Assembly (NCBI GenBank): GCA_963663135.2
Contig: CAXXRM010000005.1
Span: forward strand, 1,550,001-1,614,000
DNA length: 64,000 bases
Source of the DNA: Io17-Chloro-G2 sp963663135
GTDB taxonomy: Bacteria; Chloroflexota; Dehalococcoidia; Lucifugimonadales; UBA3495
Reading direction: 5' to 3'
Shown piece by piece: positions 24,489 to 32,918 of this stretch. Below the pieces are notes generated by a model. That model did not search any database. It saw only the letters and a list, made by a program, of their open reading frames with translations, and was not told the origin of the DNA. How positions within the stretch are numbered: the stretch's first letter is position 1; each line of letters opens with the position of its first letter. A program made the position numbers and the translations under genes.

Positions 24489-26894
24489 TTATTCACATTT
24501 ATTCCAACCGCAGGCGACGCAGCTCTGGCACCCCTCCTGGAAAATCACCGGCCCGTTGCAATCAGGGCATTTCTTAGCCGGTTGATGCCCATTGCCGTTG
24601 GCGCTCACGGGCTGGGGCGTGAACGTGAGCTGCATGGCGGCTTCGGGGGAATCCCCGGCGCCGGCGCGGCGCCCGTGCGCGTCCAAGTGACGCTCCATTG
24701 CCAACGCCAAAGCATCCGGGCTGGAACGCACCAGGGTGCCCGAGTCCCACGCGGGACAGCAGGTAATACCCCGAAGTTGCTCGATCACGTTGGCGGGATC
24801 GATCCCAGACCGCAGAGCCAGGGACACCAACCTGGAGATAGCCTCAAGCTGGGCCGAGTCGCACCCACCCGCTTTGCCCAACGTCCCAAACACTTCAAAC
24901 GGCTTGGTGTCCTCTTCAAAGTTTATGGTCACGTACATGTTGCCGTGCCCGGTGCGTATCCTTTCGGTGACCCCGTGGGTGGTCTGGGGACGTTCCCGGG
25001 GCGTTCGAGTTTGGCTGGGCTCCGGTTCTTCATGTTCCTTGCTTCCTGCAAATGAGAGGACCTGGCCGTCCTTGCTGCCATCCCGGTAGACCGTAATGCC
25101 CTTGCAGCCAAGGTCATAGGCCATCATGTATGCCCGCCGGACCTCCTCCACCGTGGCGTCTTTCGGGAAGTTGATAGTCTTGGATACGGAATTGTCGGTG
25201 TGCTTCTGGAATGCAGCCTGCATCCTTACGTGCCATTCCGGGCTGATGTCATGGGAAGTGCGGAAGACATCCTTGACCCATTGCGGCACGTCGATAGTTT
25301 CCAGCGTGCCCCTCTCCGCCAGTTGTTCCATCAACTCCGGCGAATAAAATCCCTCGTGCTTGGCGACCGCCTGAAAGTAGGGGTAGCCCTCGACGAGCCT
25401 GGTATTGTCCATGACATTGCGAACGTAGCTGAGCGCGAACAACGGCTCCACGCCGCTGGAGGCGCCGGCGATGATGCTGATGGTGCCGGTGGGCGCGATG
25501 GTCGTGGGCGCAGAGTTACGCATTGGTCCCGAACCCAAGACGCCGCCCGCATTCGCTTGGTTATAGGCGCTGCCTTCCCAGGCCGGAAACGTCCCCCGCC
25601 GGGACGCCAGATCCGCCGAGGCGTCGCGGGTTTCCTGCTGGATCAGCCCCATAACCTGTTCGGCCACTTCCAAAGCTTCTTCCGAATCATAGGGGATACC
25701 GAGTTGGATCAGCAGGTCGGAAAACCCCATGACTCCCAGTCCGATGCGGCGGGTCCGCTTGCTCATTTCCTCGATTTCCGGGATGGGGTAACGGTTCATG
25801 TCAATGACGTTGTCCAACAGGTGGACCGTCGTTCGTACCGCCCCGGCCAACCGGTCCCAATCTATGGACACTTCGGAGGTGGAAGGAGAGTAGTTGACCA
25901 TGCGGGTAAGGTTCACTGAAGCCAGGTTGCACGACTCGTAGGGCAACAGCGGCTGCTCGCCGCATGGGTTGGTGCTTTCGATGTATCCCAGTTGGGGATT
26001 GGGGTTGTCGCGGTTGATGACATCCAGGAACACCAAGCCTGGGTCACCCGTGGTCCAGGCCATTTCCGCCATCAAATTGAAAATTTCTCGGGCGTTTTCC
26101 CGTCCCGCCACCTCGCCGGTCCGTGGACTGAGAAGGTCAAACTCCAAGCCTGCCTTGGCCTTCTCCATGAATTCCCGGGTCACTCCCACCGAGATGTTGA
26201 AGTTGTTCAGATAAACGCCGTCTTCCTTGGACTTGATGAACGCTCGGATATCCGGGTGGGTAACGTCGAGGATGCCCATGTTGGCGCCGCGCCGCGTGCC
26301 GCCCTGCTTGACCACGTCGGTGGCGGTGTCGAAGGCGCGGATGAAGCTGACCGGGCCGCTGGCAATTCCCCCGGTGGAGCCAACCACGTCCCCGGCGGGT
26401 CGCAGCCGGCTGAAGGAAAAGCCCGTGCCGCCGCCGCTCTTGTGGATCAGCGCGGTCTGTTTGACCTTGTCGAAGATGAAGTCCAGGGAGTCTTCAACCG
26501 GCAGAACGAAGCACGCCGATAGTTGCTGCAACTCCCGCCCGGCGTTCATCAAAGTAGGTGAGTTAGGAAGCGCCTCCAGGCGGCGCATCAACTGGTAAAA
26601 CTCTTCCTCGGTAGCCTGGCGCTGCTCCTCGGTAGCCCCATAGTTCAGGTCCGCCTGGGAGAGGTTGTGGGCCACCCGGCGGAACATCCCTTCAGGGTCT
26701 TCCAAAACCCGGCCCTGGCGGTCTTTAGACAGGTACCGCCGGTCCATGACCACCTTGGAGTTTTCGGTAAATTCGGGAGTAACCTGGGCCAACTCTTCGG
26801 CGACGCCAGCAGCAATCAAGGCCGATGTGATTTTCTTCTGGTGGGATTCGACTACTGTGTTGACAGCGCTCCCACCGCTTAACGGAACAACCAT
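24489..26894 (-). CDS. nrdJ: Adenosylcobalamin-dependent (class II) ribonucleoside-diphosphate reductase
   Basis: Makes deoxyribonucleotides with a B12-derived radical, so works with or without oxygen. Core motifs are present: LPNSPTLMNAG, LSACFVLPVEDS (first redox Cys), IHKSGGGTGFSFSRLRP and NPCGEQPLLPYESCNLASVNL with the thiyl Cys. A C-terminal extension holds a Cys-rich tail (CPDCNGP, CVACGWNKC) as in NrdJ. The ATG at 26894 has AGGGG four bases upstream; an ATG at 26930 would add 12 residues but has no ribosome site. A strong promoter and two NrdR boxes precede a leader of roughly 200 bases. NrdR is encoded nearby. Confidence 0.95.
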   Translation of the reverse strand: MVVPLSGGSAVNTVVESHQKKITSALIAAGVAEELAQVTPEFTENSKVVMDRRYLSKDRQGRVLEDPEGMFRRVAHNLSQADLNYGATEEQRQATEEEFYQLMRRLEALPNSPTLMNAGRELQQLSACFVLPVEDSLDFIFDKVKQTALIHKSGGGTGFSFSRLRPAGDVVGSTGGIASGPVSFIRAFDTATDVVKQGGTRRGANMGILDVTHPDIRAFIKSKEDGVYLNNFNISVGVTREFMEKAKAGLEFDLLSPRTGEVAGRENAREIFNLMAEMAWTTGDPGLVFLDVINRDNPNPQLGYIESTNPCGEQPLLPYESCNLASVNLTRMVNYSPSTSEVSIDWDRLAGAVRTTVHLLDNVIDMNRYPIPEIEEMSKRTRRIGLGVMGFSDLLIQLGIPYDSEEALEVAEQVMGLIQQETRDASADLASRRGTFPAWEGSAYNQANAGGVLGSGPMRNSAPTTIAPTGTISIIAGASSGVEPLFALSYVRNVMDNTRLVEGYPYFQAVAKHEGFYSPELMEQLAERGTLETIDVPQWVKDVFRTSHDISPEWHVRMQAAFQKHTDNSVSKTINFPKDATVEEVRRAYMMAYDLGCKGITVYRDGSKDGQVLSFAGSKEHEEPEPSQTRTPRERPQTTHGVTERIRTGHGNMYVTINFEEDTKPFEVFGTLGKAGGCDSAQLEAISRLVSLALRSGIDPANVIEQLRGITCCPAWDSGTLVRSSPDALALAMERHLDAHGRRAGAGDSPEAAMQLTFTPQPVSANGNGHQPAKKCPDCNGPVIFQEGCQSCVACGWNKCE

Positions 26895-27064
26895 CCCACC
26901 CCTTTTTCCCTGAGTGATTTTGCCGGTCATTAAGGCGAGGCACCGCTTTGCCGTGTTTCCAGGCTAAGTTACGCCGGGAAAGCATTACCTGACCCACACT
27001 CTCATGGCTCCCGAGTCGAAAACGGCGACGGAAAGTGTGATACTGCGATCAAGTTAAGTGTCGC

Positions 27065-27112
27065 CTACTACATGCTGTGTAAAATGGCATCACCGAACAC
27101 TACCAGATGTAG
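27065..27112 (-). promoter_or_regulatory. Paired NrdR boxes in the nrdJ promoter
   Basis: On the minus strand, CTACATCTGGTAGTGT (27112-27097) and ACACAGCATGTAGTAG (27080-27065), separated by exactly 16 bases. Each keeps one good half-site (AGTGT or ACACA) of the NrdR palindrome, and the 32-base centre spacing is the three-turn spacing known for NrdR boxes. They cover the predicted transcription start. Confidence 0.65.
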
Positions 27113-27118
27113 AGCCGG

Positions 27119-27147
27119 ATTCTAACCAACCTTTTATTTGATGTCAA
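27119..27147 (-). promoter_or_regulatory. nrdJ promoter
   Basis: Minus-strand consensus TTGACA (27147-27142), a 17-base spacer and TAGAAT (27124-27119). Predicted start near 27112, directly at the first NrdR box. Confidence 0.75.
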
Positions 27148-27240
27148 CATCTATTTTTTGTCAATACGGGACTGTCAGCGTCCGGTACATTTTAATTGTC
27201 TCCTGATATCCCTCGCCCATGGGTAATCCAGTGCCCTGCC

Positions 27241-27267
27241 ATTCCCGTCACAACCGGGATCCAGAAA
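27241..27267. repeat. REP-like repeat, degenerate copy
   Basis: ATTCCCGTCACAACCGGGAT followed by CCAGAAACTCC resembles the repeat core in the inverted sense, with several changes. It lies in the nrdJ-nrdR gap. Confidence 0.4.
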
Positions 27268-27354
27268 CTCCGGATGAGGAGCCAGGACCGCCCATCCGGA
27301 CGGCCGTTGCCCCTTGGCGATTCCTACCCTCTTGCACGTCGTTGAATGATAAAA

Positions 27355-27388
27355 GGGGCTCTGGATTCCCGCTGCGGCGAGAATGACA
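27355..27388. repeat. REP-like palindromic repeat, copy 2
   Basis: Carries GGGCTCTGGATTCCCGCTGC then GGCGAGAATGAC, identical to copy 1 over about 32 bases. It lies 120 bases from the degenerate copy in opposite sense, giving a possible larger hairpin between nrdJ and the small coupled gene. No other gene is seen between 27148 and 27552. Confidence 0.7.
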
Positions 27389-27552
27389 GCTAATAGTGAA
27401 AAGCCCCTGATCAGCTTCAATCACATTCGACGATTCTGTTTACAACTGGTTGTCAGCGTCAGACCCACGTCCCGAGATGGTGGCTCGGCAATTTATGGGG
27501 ATGTTCCGGTCTTTTGGCCCGAATGTGCGTGTGAGGGTTAGGAGGGGGTACC

Positions 27553-27783
27553 CTAAGGGGAGTCCGACTCGCCGAGCCAGCAGGTCGCCAGGCTGGTCCG
27601 GGCAGTCCGGTCGATTTCATTCTGATAGTCGGCCACTGGATTGACGGTGAACTCGCCCAGGGTGTGGCCTTGGCCTAAGTGCGGCAGCAACGACAGACTG
27701 CCCAACTGGCGCTCCAACTCGTGGACTTCGCCGTTAAGCACTAAAAGACGGGTCAAGACGGAGGGGTTCAGGCTTCCGTTCAT
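27553..27783 (-). CDS. Small hypothetical protein coupled to nrdR
   Basis: A 76-residue soluble protein of no family I recognise. Its ATG overlaps the nrdR stop (ATGA) and GGAGA lies about nine bases upstream inside nrdR, so translation is probably coupled. A Leu-rich stretch in the first half (VLTRLLVLNGEVHELERQLG) could form an amphipathic helix. Position between nrdR and nrdJ suggests a link with deoxynucleotide supply, but that is only inference. Confidence 0.55.
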   Translation of the reverse strand: MNGSLNPSVLTRLLVLNGEVHELERQLGSLSLLPHLGQGHTLGEFTVNPVADYQNEIDRTARTSLATCWLGESDSP

Positions 27784-28391
27784 TCTAGCAAGTCTCCTTG
27801 TGGGATGTTTGGAGTTTCAACGGGTCGGGTTTCATCCGCCGGGTCATTGCCGTTCTCGGTGCGGTAGCGGACGACGGATGGTCTGCCCCGGCGGCGACGG
27901 GTTTTAACCACAATAGGGACATCATCCAGCAAGGGCAATTGGGTACTGTCATCGCGAAGGTCTTTGACGGCCTTTTCGAAGCTATCGATGTCCTGAAAGT
28001 CGCGGTACACACTGGCGAATCGGATGTACGCCACCCGGTCCAGGAGTTTCAGCCGGTCCATGACCATGCGTCCCAGGGTGTCGGTGCGAACCTCGGCCTG
28101 CCCCAGTTGGTGGAGCTCGGTCTCTATCTCTTCCACCATTTTTTCCACCGCGCGGGCCGCCACCGGCCGCTTGGCGCAAGCCTTGCGTATTCCGGACGCC
28201 AGCTTGTTGGGGTCGAACTCTTCTCTGCGATTGTCCTGTTTGGTAACCACCAGGGCCGTGGCCTGGATCCTTTCGTAGGTAGTGAACCTTGCCCGGCATT
28301 CCTGGCATTCCCGCCGGCGACGGACCCCGTTCTCGACTGCCCGAGAGTCGGTGACTTTAGAATCGGCGGACCCGCAGTGGGGACAACGCAT
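27780..28391 (-). CDS. nrdR: NrdR transcriptional repressor of ribonucleotide reductase, with long C-terminal extension
   Basis: A 203-residue NrdR. The N-terminal zinc ribbon is MRCPHCGSADSKVTDSR with CQECRARFTTYE (Cys pairs at about 3/6 and 31/34). The ATP-cone domain (VVTKQDNRREEFDPNKLASG) senses ATP/dATP and spans to about residue 145 (RFASVYRDFQDIDSFEKAV). The usual protein ends near 150-160. Here about 50 further residues, Arg-rich (KTRRRRGRPSVVR), form an extra tail that might add DNA contact. Two NrdR boxes stand upstream, implying autoregulation, and two at nrdJ. Confidence 0.95.
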   Translation of the reverse strand: MRCPHCGSADSKVTDSRAVENGVRRRRECQECRARFTTYERIQATALVVTKQDNRREEFDPNKLASGIRKACAKRPVAARAVEKMVEEIETELHQLGQAEVRTDTLGRMVMDRLKLLDRVAYIRFASVYRDFQDIDSFEKAVKDLRDDSTQLPLLDDVPIVVKTRRRRGRPSVVRYRTENGNDPADETRPVETPNIPQGDLLE

Positions 28392-28433
28392 GGAATTGCC
28401 AAAATCCTTAAATGAATCTAAAATGAATCTAAA

Positions 28434-28480
28434 ACGCTATATAATGTGTTATTGTCAACCTAACCCACTACGGATTGTAT
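28434..28480 (-). promoter_or_regulatory. Paired NrdR boxes upstream of nrdR
   Basis: Minus-strand ATACAATCCGTAGTGG (28480-28465) and ACACATTATATAGCGT (28449-28434), separated by 15 bases. The second is a near-consensus NrdR box. A TTGACA -35 lies between them (28458-28453). The 31-base centre spacing matches known NrdR pairs. Confidence 0.75.
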
Positions 28481-28576
28481 GCCGAACGTATGTTACGTCC
28501 ATTTTAGGTCTGTAGTCAACGAATCCCGAACCCAGGGTTCCTCGGAGTTGTGCCTTCTATGCAATGCGCGCAGGGC

Positions 28577-28611
28577 AAAAAAAGAGGCCGCCCCGCAAAG
28601 GGGACGGCCTC
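28577..28611 (-). terminator. Strong intrinsic terminator of the rsmH-ftsA-ftsZ unit
   Basis: Arms GAGGCCGCCCC and GGGG-A-CGGCCTC (one bulged A) around GCAAA, followed on the minus strand by seven U. It lies about 210 bases past the ftsZ stop. Between nrdR and this site I see only the nrdR control region. Confidence 0.88.
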
Positions 28612-28707
28612 GGTGTGGTTCTCGGCGCCTGTTATGGTGCGTAGAATATTGTTAGTAGTGCGTTTAGGCCTCCGAGAGTATTACTCCTTTTTGATTGTCG
28701 CCGGCCC

Positions 28708-28735
28708 CCCTATGGGTCGACATCGACCCATAGGG
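28708..28735. other. 28-base near-perfect palindrome in the ftsZ 3' region
   Basis: Thirteen-base perfect arms CCCTATGGGTCGA and TCGACCCATAGGG around two bases. Two shorter hairpins lie beside it (AGCGA/TCGCT near 28775 and CCCAT/ATGGG near 28745). All are transcribed as the 3' leader between ftsZ and its terminator. Confidence 0.6.
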
Positions 28736-28818
28736 AGAGCCCCATTAGATGGGCGAGAGCAAGGGTGCGCCAGCAAGCGAGATTCGCTCAACCGGCAACC
28801 CTTGATCCGTACGGGGGA

Positions 28819-29973
28819 TTAGCGGAACATCCCCCGGCCTTTGTACCCGGATTGGCGGCGCAAGAACGACGGCACGTCCAGATCCTCTTCAGATTCCGGA
28901 ATTACGTCCTGAAGCAGCCTTTCCAACTCGGCTTCCCGGGCTGCCTGCTGGTCCTGGAGCATTGGGAATGCTGCCGCTACCATGGTTATTTTCACTTCGT
29001 CTTCCAGCTTGGGGTCCCGGCTGGTCCCGAAGATTATGTTGGCTTCGGGATCTGCCATCTCCGAAATTACGTCGGCAGCTTCCTGGACCTCTTTGAGGCT
29101 GAGGGTCGCACCCCCGCTGATGACGAACAAAACGCGCTTGGCCCCTTCCATGGCAATGTCCAACAAAGGGCTCTTGGTGGCCATCTTAGCGGCCTCCACG
29201 GCCCGCATTTCCCCGGAGCCTCGGCCAATAGCCAGCCAGGCGGGACCGGCGCTGGAAAGAATGGTCTTGACGTCGGCGAAGTCAACGTTGATTTCCCCGG
29301 GCACCGTGACCACTTCGGCTATGGCTTGGATCCCTTGATGCAGCACGGAGTCCGCGGTCTTCAACGCATCTTCCCAGGTATAGGTCTGGTCGACGTTGCT
29401 ATTCATCTCAAGCAGCCGGTCATTGGGTATTACTATCAGCGTGTCCACCTGGTCCTTGAGCCGAGCGATACCCTCCTCGGCATTCTTCCGGCGGGCGGCT
29501 GCCTCGAAGGAGAAGGGACGGCTGACCACGGCTACGGTCAATGCGCCGGTTTCCTTGGCGATCTGAGCGACCACCGGGGATGCGCCGGTCCCGGTCCCTC
29601 CGCCCATTCCTACGGCGAGGAAAACCATGTCTGCCCCTTCCAAGGCCGCTTCGATCTCCTGCCGGCTCTCTTCGGCCGCCTGCCGGCCCAGGTCGGGTTG
29701 GGCTCCCGCTCCAAGGCCGCGGGTGAGGTTCTGACCGATAGACAGCCGGTGGGCCACGTCACACCGGAACAGATGCTGACCATCGGTGTTAATGGCGTAG
29801 TACTCCACCACGGGCAGCTTGTCTTTGAACATTCGGCTAACTGCATTGCTGCCGCCGCCGCCGATGCCGACCACCTTGATCAGCGGTACGCCGCCGATAA
29901 TGTCGGGCATCCTTTCCAATGGTTCCGGTATGTCCGGACCTGGCTCCCACGAGGCTGAGTTGTCGAACACCAT
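28819..29973 (-). CDS. ftsZ: Cell division protein FtsZ
   Basis: Tubulin-like GTPase that forms the division ring, 384 residues. It shows KVVGIGGGGSNAVSRM near the N-terminus, the tubulin signature GMGGGTGTGASPV (about 123-135) and the synergy-loop region NVDFADVKTIL. The C-terminal peptide DVPSFLRRQ, for binding FtsA and other partners, is near the end after a short linker. The ATG at 29973 has GGGAGGAG upstream. The longer frame from 30207 would run back through ftsA and is rejected. It lies 121 bases after ftsA on the same strand. Confidence 0.96.
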   Translation of the reverse strand: MVFDNSASWEPGPDIPEPLERMPDIIGGVPLIKVVGIGGGGSNAVSRMFKDKLPVVEYYAINTDGQHLFRCDVAHRLSIGQNLTRGLGAGAQPDLGRQAAEESRQEIEAALEGADMVFLAVGMGGGTGTGASPVVAQIAKETGALTVAVVSRPFSFEAAARRKNAEEGIARLKDQVDTLIVIPNDRLLEMNSNVDQTYTWEDALKTADSVLHQGIQAIAEVVTVPGEINVDFADVKTILSSAGPAWLAIGRGSGEMRAVEAAKMATKSPLLDIAMEGAKRVLFVISGGATLSLKEVQEAADVISEMADPEANIIFGTSRDPKLEDEVKITMVAAAFPMLQDQQAAREAELERLLQDVIPESEEDLDVPSFLRRQSGYKGRGMFR

Positions 29974-30094
29974 AGCATCTCCTCCCTGTTCACTTGTCGA
30001 GTTGTTCCCGGTTTCTGTTTCCGACGCTACTAACTTGGTTTCTAAGGGACGCCCTGGGGCACTTGAGTCCCCGCCCCCGAAGTTGGCGACGGGT

Positions 30095-31351
30095 TTATTC
30101 GGCCGCCACCGTGTGGCGGTCCGCCTTGGCAGCGGATTTCCTGGACCAGAATGGCAGGCCTTTCCGCGAGGTCCTTCCCGAGTCTTGGTGGGGGTCCTTC
30201 TCCCCATGGTGTTGAATCCCCCACAAAAGCAGCCCCACTGCGGTCGAAAACATGGGCCTTCTCAATTGGGACGGCAATCCGGCAATCCCCGTGGGGTAGG
30301 CTATGCGCACCGGGCCGCCCAGGGTCTTTTCAGCCAACTCCTTAACTCCCGGCAGTTCGGCGCTGCCGCCGGTTATCACCAGCCCACCGGTCGGGAAATT
30401 ACGCAGACCCGACTGCCTCACCTTCAAGAGCACCAGCTTCAACATTTCCTCAAAACGGGCCTGCAGCGGTTCGGTCAATGCCCGCCTTTGCATCACCCTC
30501 TGGGGCTGGCCTTGACCTGCAGGCAATACCACCTCCTGATCAGGGCGGACCAACTCGTCCATGACGCATCCCCATTTGACCTTCATGTCTTCAGCCACCG
30601 ACCAAGGGACCTTGATCGCGACCGATAGGTCTTTGGTGAGTTGATCGCCTCCGACCGGAATGACCGCCGAATAATATGGATTGCCCTGGTCATAGATCAC
30701 CATGTCAGTGGTCCCGCTCCCAATGTCCACCAACACTGTGCCCAATTGGCGCTCGTGGCCGGAAAGCGTGGCTTCCGCCGCCGCCAGCGACTGCAACACC
30801 ATTCGACGCATCGGGACCTTGATGGCCTGGACCACCTTCCTGGTGTTTCTCAGTTCCATTGCATCAGCGGTCACCACGTGGGCGCCCAACACCACCTGGC
30901 CGCTGTGTACACCTGCGGAGCTTCTCGAGCCGGACAGCCCATCCGATTGGACACCGGTGGGTATGATGTGGAGGAATTCCCGGCTCTTGTCGGTGTTGGG
31001 GTGGGACAACTGGATTAGCTGTTGCAACTCATCGTCGGAAATGCCGTCGGCGTTTCCCGGGTTGCTCAGCACTTCTTGGGCGTTGACGAACGAAGTGTGG
31101 GCGCCGCCTACGCCGGCAAACACTCCGGATACCACTCCCTTGCCAAGGTAGCGCCGGGCTTCATCAATAGAAGCCCTGACCGACACTTGGACCTGGTCTA
31201 GGTTGACGATACGTCCCTTTTCCATACCCTCAGAAGGGACCACGCCAATGCCTAGAACCTTCAACTCACCCTCGGTCCCGACGCGTGCGATGACCGAGCA
31301 GACATTGCTGGAACCCACGTCTAATCCCGTGTAGTAGATCTCCTTAGCCAC
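30095..31351 (-). CDS. ftsA: Cell division protein FtsA
   Basis: Actin-fold ATPase that tethers FtsZ to the membrane, 418 residues. The N-terminal phosphate 1 loop is GLDVGSSNVCSVIARV, with the SHS2-type domain near 85-165. The phosphate 2 loop is VLVDIGSGTTDMVIY (about 206-220) and the adenosine motif GGLVITGGSAELPGVKEL (about 328-345). The last 25 residues are basic (WSRKSAAKADRH) and may form the membrane-targeting helix, though less amphipathic than usual. The start is GTG. It sits directly between rsmH and ftsZ with no murein genes. Confidence 0.93.
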   Translation of the reverse strand: MAKEIYYTGLDVGSSNVCSVIARVGTEGELKVLGIGVVPSEGMEKGRIVNLDQVQVSVRASIDEARRYLGKGVVSGVFAGVGGAHTSFVNAQEVLSNPGNADGISDDELQQLIQLSHPNTDKSREFLHIIPTGVQSDGLSGSRSSAGVHSGQVVLGAHVVTADAMELRNTRKVVQAIKVPMRRMVLQSLAAAEATLSGHERQLGTVLVDIGSGTTDMVIYDQGNPYYSAVIPVGGDQLTKDLSVAIKVPWSVAEDMKVKWGCVMDELVRPDQEVVLPAGQGQPQRVMQRRALTEPLQARFEEMLKLVLLKVRQSGLRNFPTGGLVITGGSAELPGVKELAEKTLGGPVRIAYPTGIAGLPSQLRRPMFSTAVGLLLWGIQHHGEKDPHQDSGRTSRKGLPFWSRKSAAKADRHTVAAE

Positions 31352-31426
31352 GTTGCCACCGTCCTAACATCCAACATCACCCATCCCGGCAAAATTGCCC
31401 CGGAGAGAACTTGGAAAACTCGGAAG

Positions 31427-32476
31427 TCATCCGAGCCTTTGCGCCACTCGCATCCGGGCGCTCCGGCTCCTGGGGTTGGCCCTTTGCTCTTCAGCGGAGG
31501 GCTTAATCACCCTACGCGTTACGTTCTTCATAGTCGGTTGGTGCCCGCATACACACTGGGGCACCGCGGGAGGGCAGATGCAGGCAGCGACCTCCCGGGC
31601 CAGGCCGGTTTTTACGATTCTGTCCTCAAGGCTGTGGTAGCTGATAACCACCAGTCGCCCCAAGGGCTCCAGCACGTTGACCGCCTCGGTCAATCCGACC
31701 CGCAAGTTCTCCAACTCGTCGTTCACCGCAATCCTCAGGGCTTGAAAGGTGCGGGTGGCGGGATGAACGCTGGCCCGCCGCGTTCTGGCGCGGGCACCCA
31801 TCGACCCGGCGACAACTTGGGCCAATTCCCGGGTGGTGCGTAAGGGCCTTGCTCGAACAATAGCCCGGGCGATGGTCCGGGATCTCCGTTCCTCGCCGAA
31901 ACGGTAAATAATGTCCGCCAATTCATCCTGCGGGTATGTGTTGACTATCTCGGCGGCGGTGAGCGACTGCTCGGGATTGAACCTCATGTCCAATGGTTCA
32001 TCCTTTTGGAAACTCAACCCGTACCCCGGTTCTTCTATCTGGCGGGACGAAAATCCCAGGTCCATCAGAACGCCGTCTACCTTTTCTATTCCTAAAGACC
32101 GGCATACCTCGCCCATCCGAGCGTAGTTGTCTCTTACTCCGATGAACCTGCCGCCGTAGGGTCCCAAACGCCGGATAGCCTCATCAAGGGACCTGGGGTC
32201 TCGGTCCAAACCCACCACCCTGCCGTTTGGGGAAGTAGCGCTTAGTATTCCGAGGGAGTGGCCGCCTTCACCAACCGTAGCATCCAGATAAACGCCATCA
32301 GAATTCAGGTCCAAGTTCTCCAAGACCTCTTGGACCAGCACCGGCCGGTGGAAGTCGCGTTGTTGCCCGGAAGCTTCCCCACCACCGGCTGGACCGCCCA
32401 TGAAGTCCGGGGGGTCCGACCACCGGGACGAGGCTCCTCCAGAGTCAATTGGCCGGTCCAACGACGCTAGGACCAC
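31427..32476 (-). CDS. rsmH: 16S rRNA (cytosine-1402-N4)-methyltransferase
   Basis: SAM-dependent enzyme that methylates C1402 of 16S rRNA, also called MraW. At 349 residues it is slightly long because of an N-terminal extension of about 40 residues. Motifs are FHRPVLVQEVL (about 44), DATVGEGGHSLGIL (SAM site, about 65-78), GVLMDLGFSSRQIE (about 138) and the C-terminal FQALRIAVNDELENL and VISYHSLEDRIVK. The GTG at 32476 has GGGAG five bases upstream. It heads the division cluster; mraZ is absent. Confidence 0.94.
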   Translation of the reverse strand: MVLASLDRPIDSGGASSRWSDPPDFMGGPAGGGEASGQQRDFHRPVLVQEVLENLDLNSDGVYLDATVGEGGHSLGILSATSPNGRVVGLDRDPRSLDEAIRRLGPYGGRFIGVRDNYARMGEVCRSLGIEKVDGVLMDLGFSSRQIEEPGYGLSFQKDEPLDMRFNPEQSLTAAEIVNTYPQDELADIIYRFGEERRSRTIARAIVRARPLRTTRELAQVVAGSMGARARTRRASVHPATRTFQALRIAVNDELENLRVGLTEAVNVLEPLGRLVVISYHSLEDRIVKTGLAREVAACICPPAVPQCVCGHQPTMKNVTRRVIKPSAEEQRANPRSRSARMRVAQRLG

Positions 32477-32558
32477 TGCGGCTCCCGATGAATAGGGGGG
32501 AAGCCGCTGGAAACGGTTGCAACAAACAATTTCTCTCGGTTCATCAGCATGTGCCTAA

Positions 32559-32587
32559 AGTTAACAACCGAGTAACTTGAATGTCAA
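32559..32587 (-). promoter_or_regulatory. Promoter of the rsmH-ftsA-ftsZ unit
   Basis: Minus-strand TTGACA (32587-32582), a 17-base spacer and TTAACT (32564-32559), 3/6 at the -10. It lies about 80 bases upstream of the rsmH start, in an AT-rich stretch shared with the divergent tig gene. The rest of 32477-32918 shows no gene. Confidence 0.5.
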
Positions 32588-32833
32588 CCAATTTTGGTCT
32601 GAGTTTTAATATAATTTGCAAATTGATATAGGTTTTGTTCTTAAACATCGGATCGCAGCGGCGGCGACCACCCAACCGTCATCCCTGCTGAAGCCACCGT
32701 GGTGCATTCTCTGGCGTTCGGCTTTTTTCGGCGTTGGGCTTCTTGAAGAATGGGCGTTGGACTTCTTAGACAATGCCTGACGGTGATTGCCATGTTGCTA
32801 TCCACGATTCAGCTTTTAAGGCAGCTTGGGTTA

Positions 32834-32842
32834 TGCTATACT
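32834..32842 (+). promoter_or_regulatory. Extended -10 promoter of tig-clpP-clpX
   Basis: TGCTATACT with a weak TTTTAA 17 bases upstream. Predicted start near 32849, about 70 bases before tig. Confidence 0.5.
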
Positions 32843-32918
32843 TCTGGGCAGTCGGCCGTTCTGACTCCGGCCCCGGAGCAGAGCGGCTGTAGATTGTAAC
32901 CGACGGAGAAAGCCGCCG

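Noticed and set aside
26931..27118. Cobalamin riboswitch in the nrdJ leader
   Set aside because: Expected from a B12-dependent enzyme, but I could not find a B12 box or the matching core helices; NrdR boxes explain regulation better.
27175..27420. 81-residue minus-strand ORF
   Set aside because: It is made largely of two REP-like repeats and has no ribosome site or family match.
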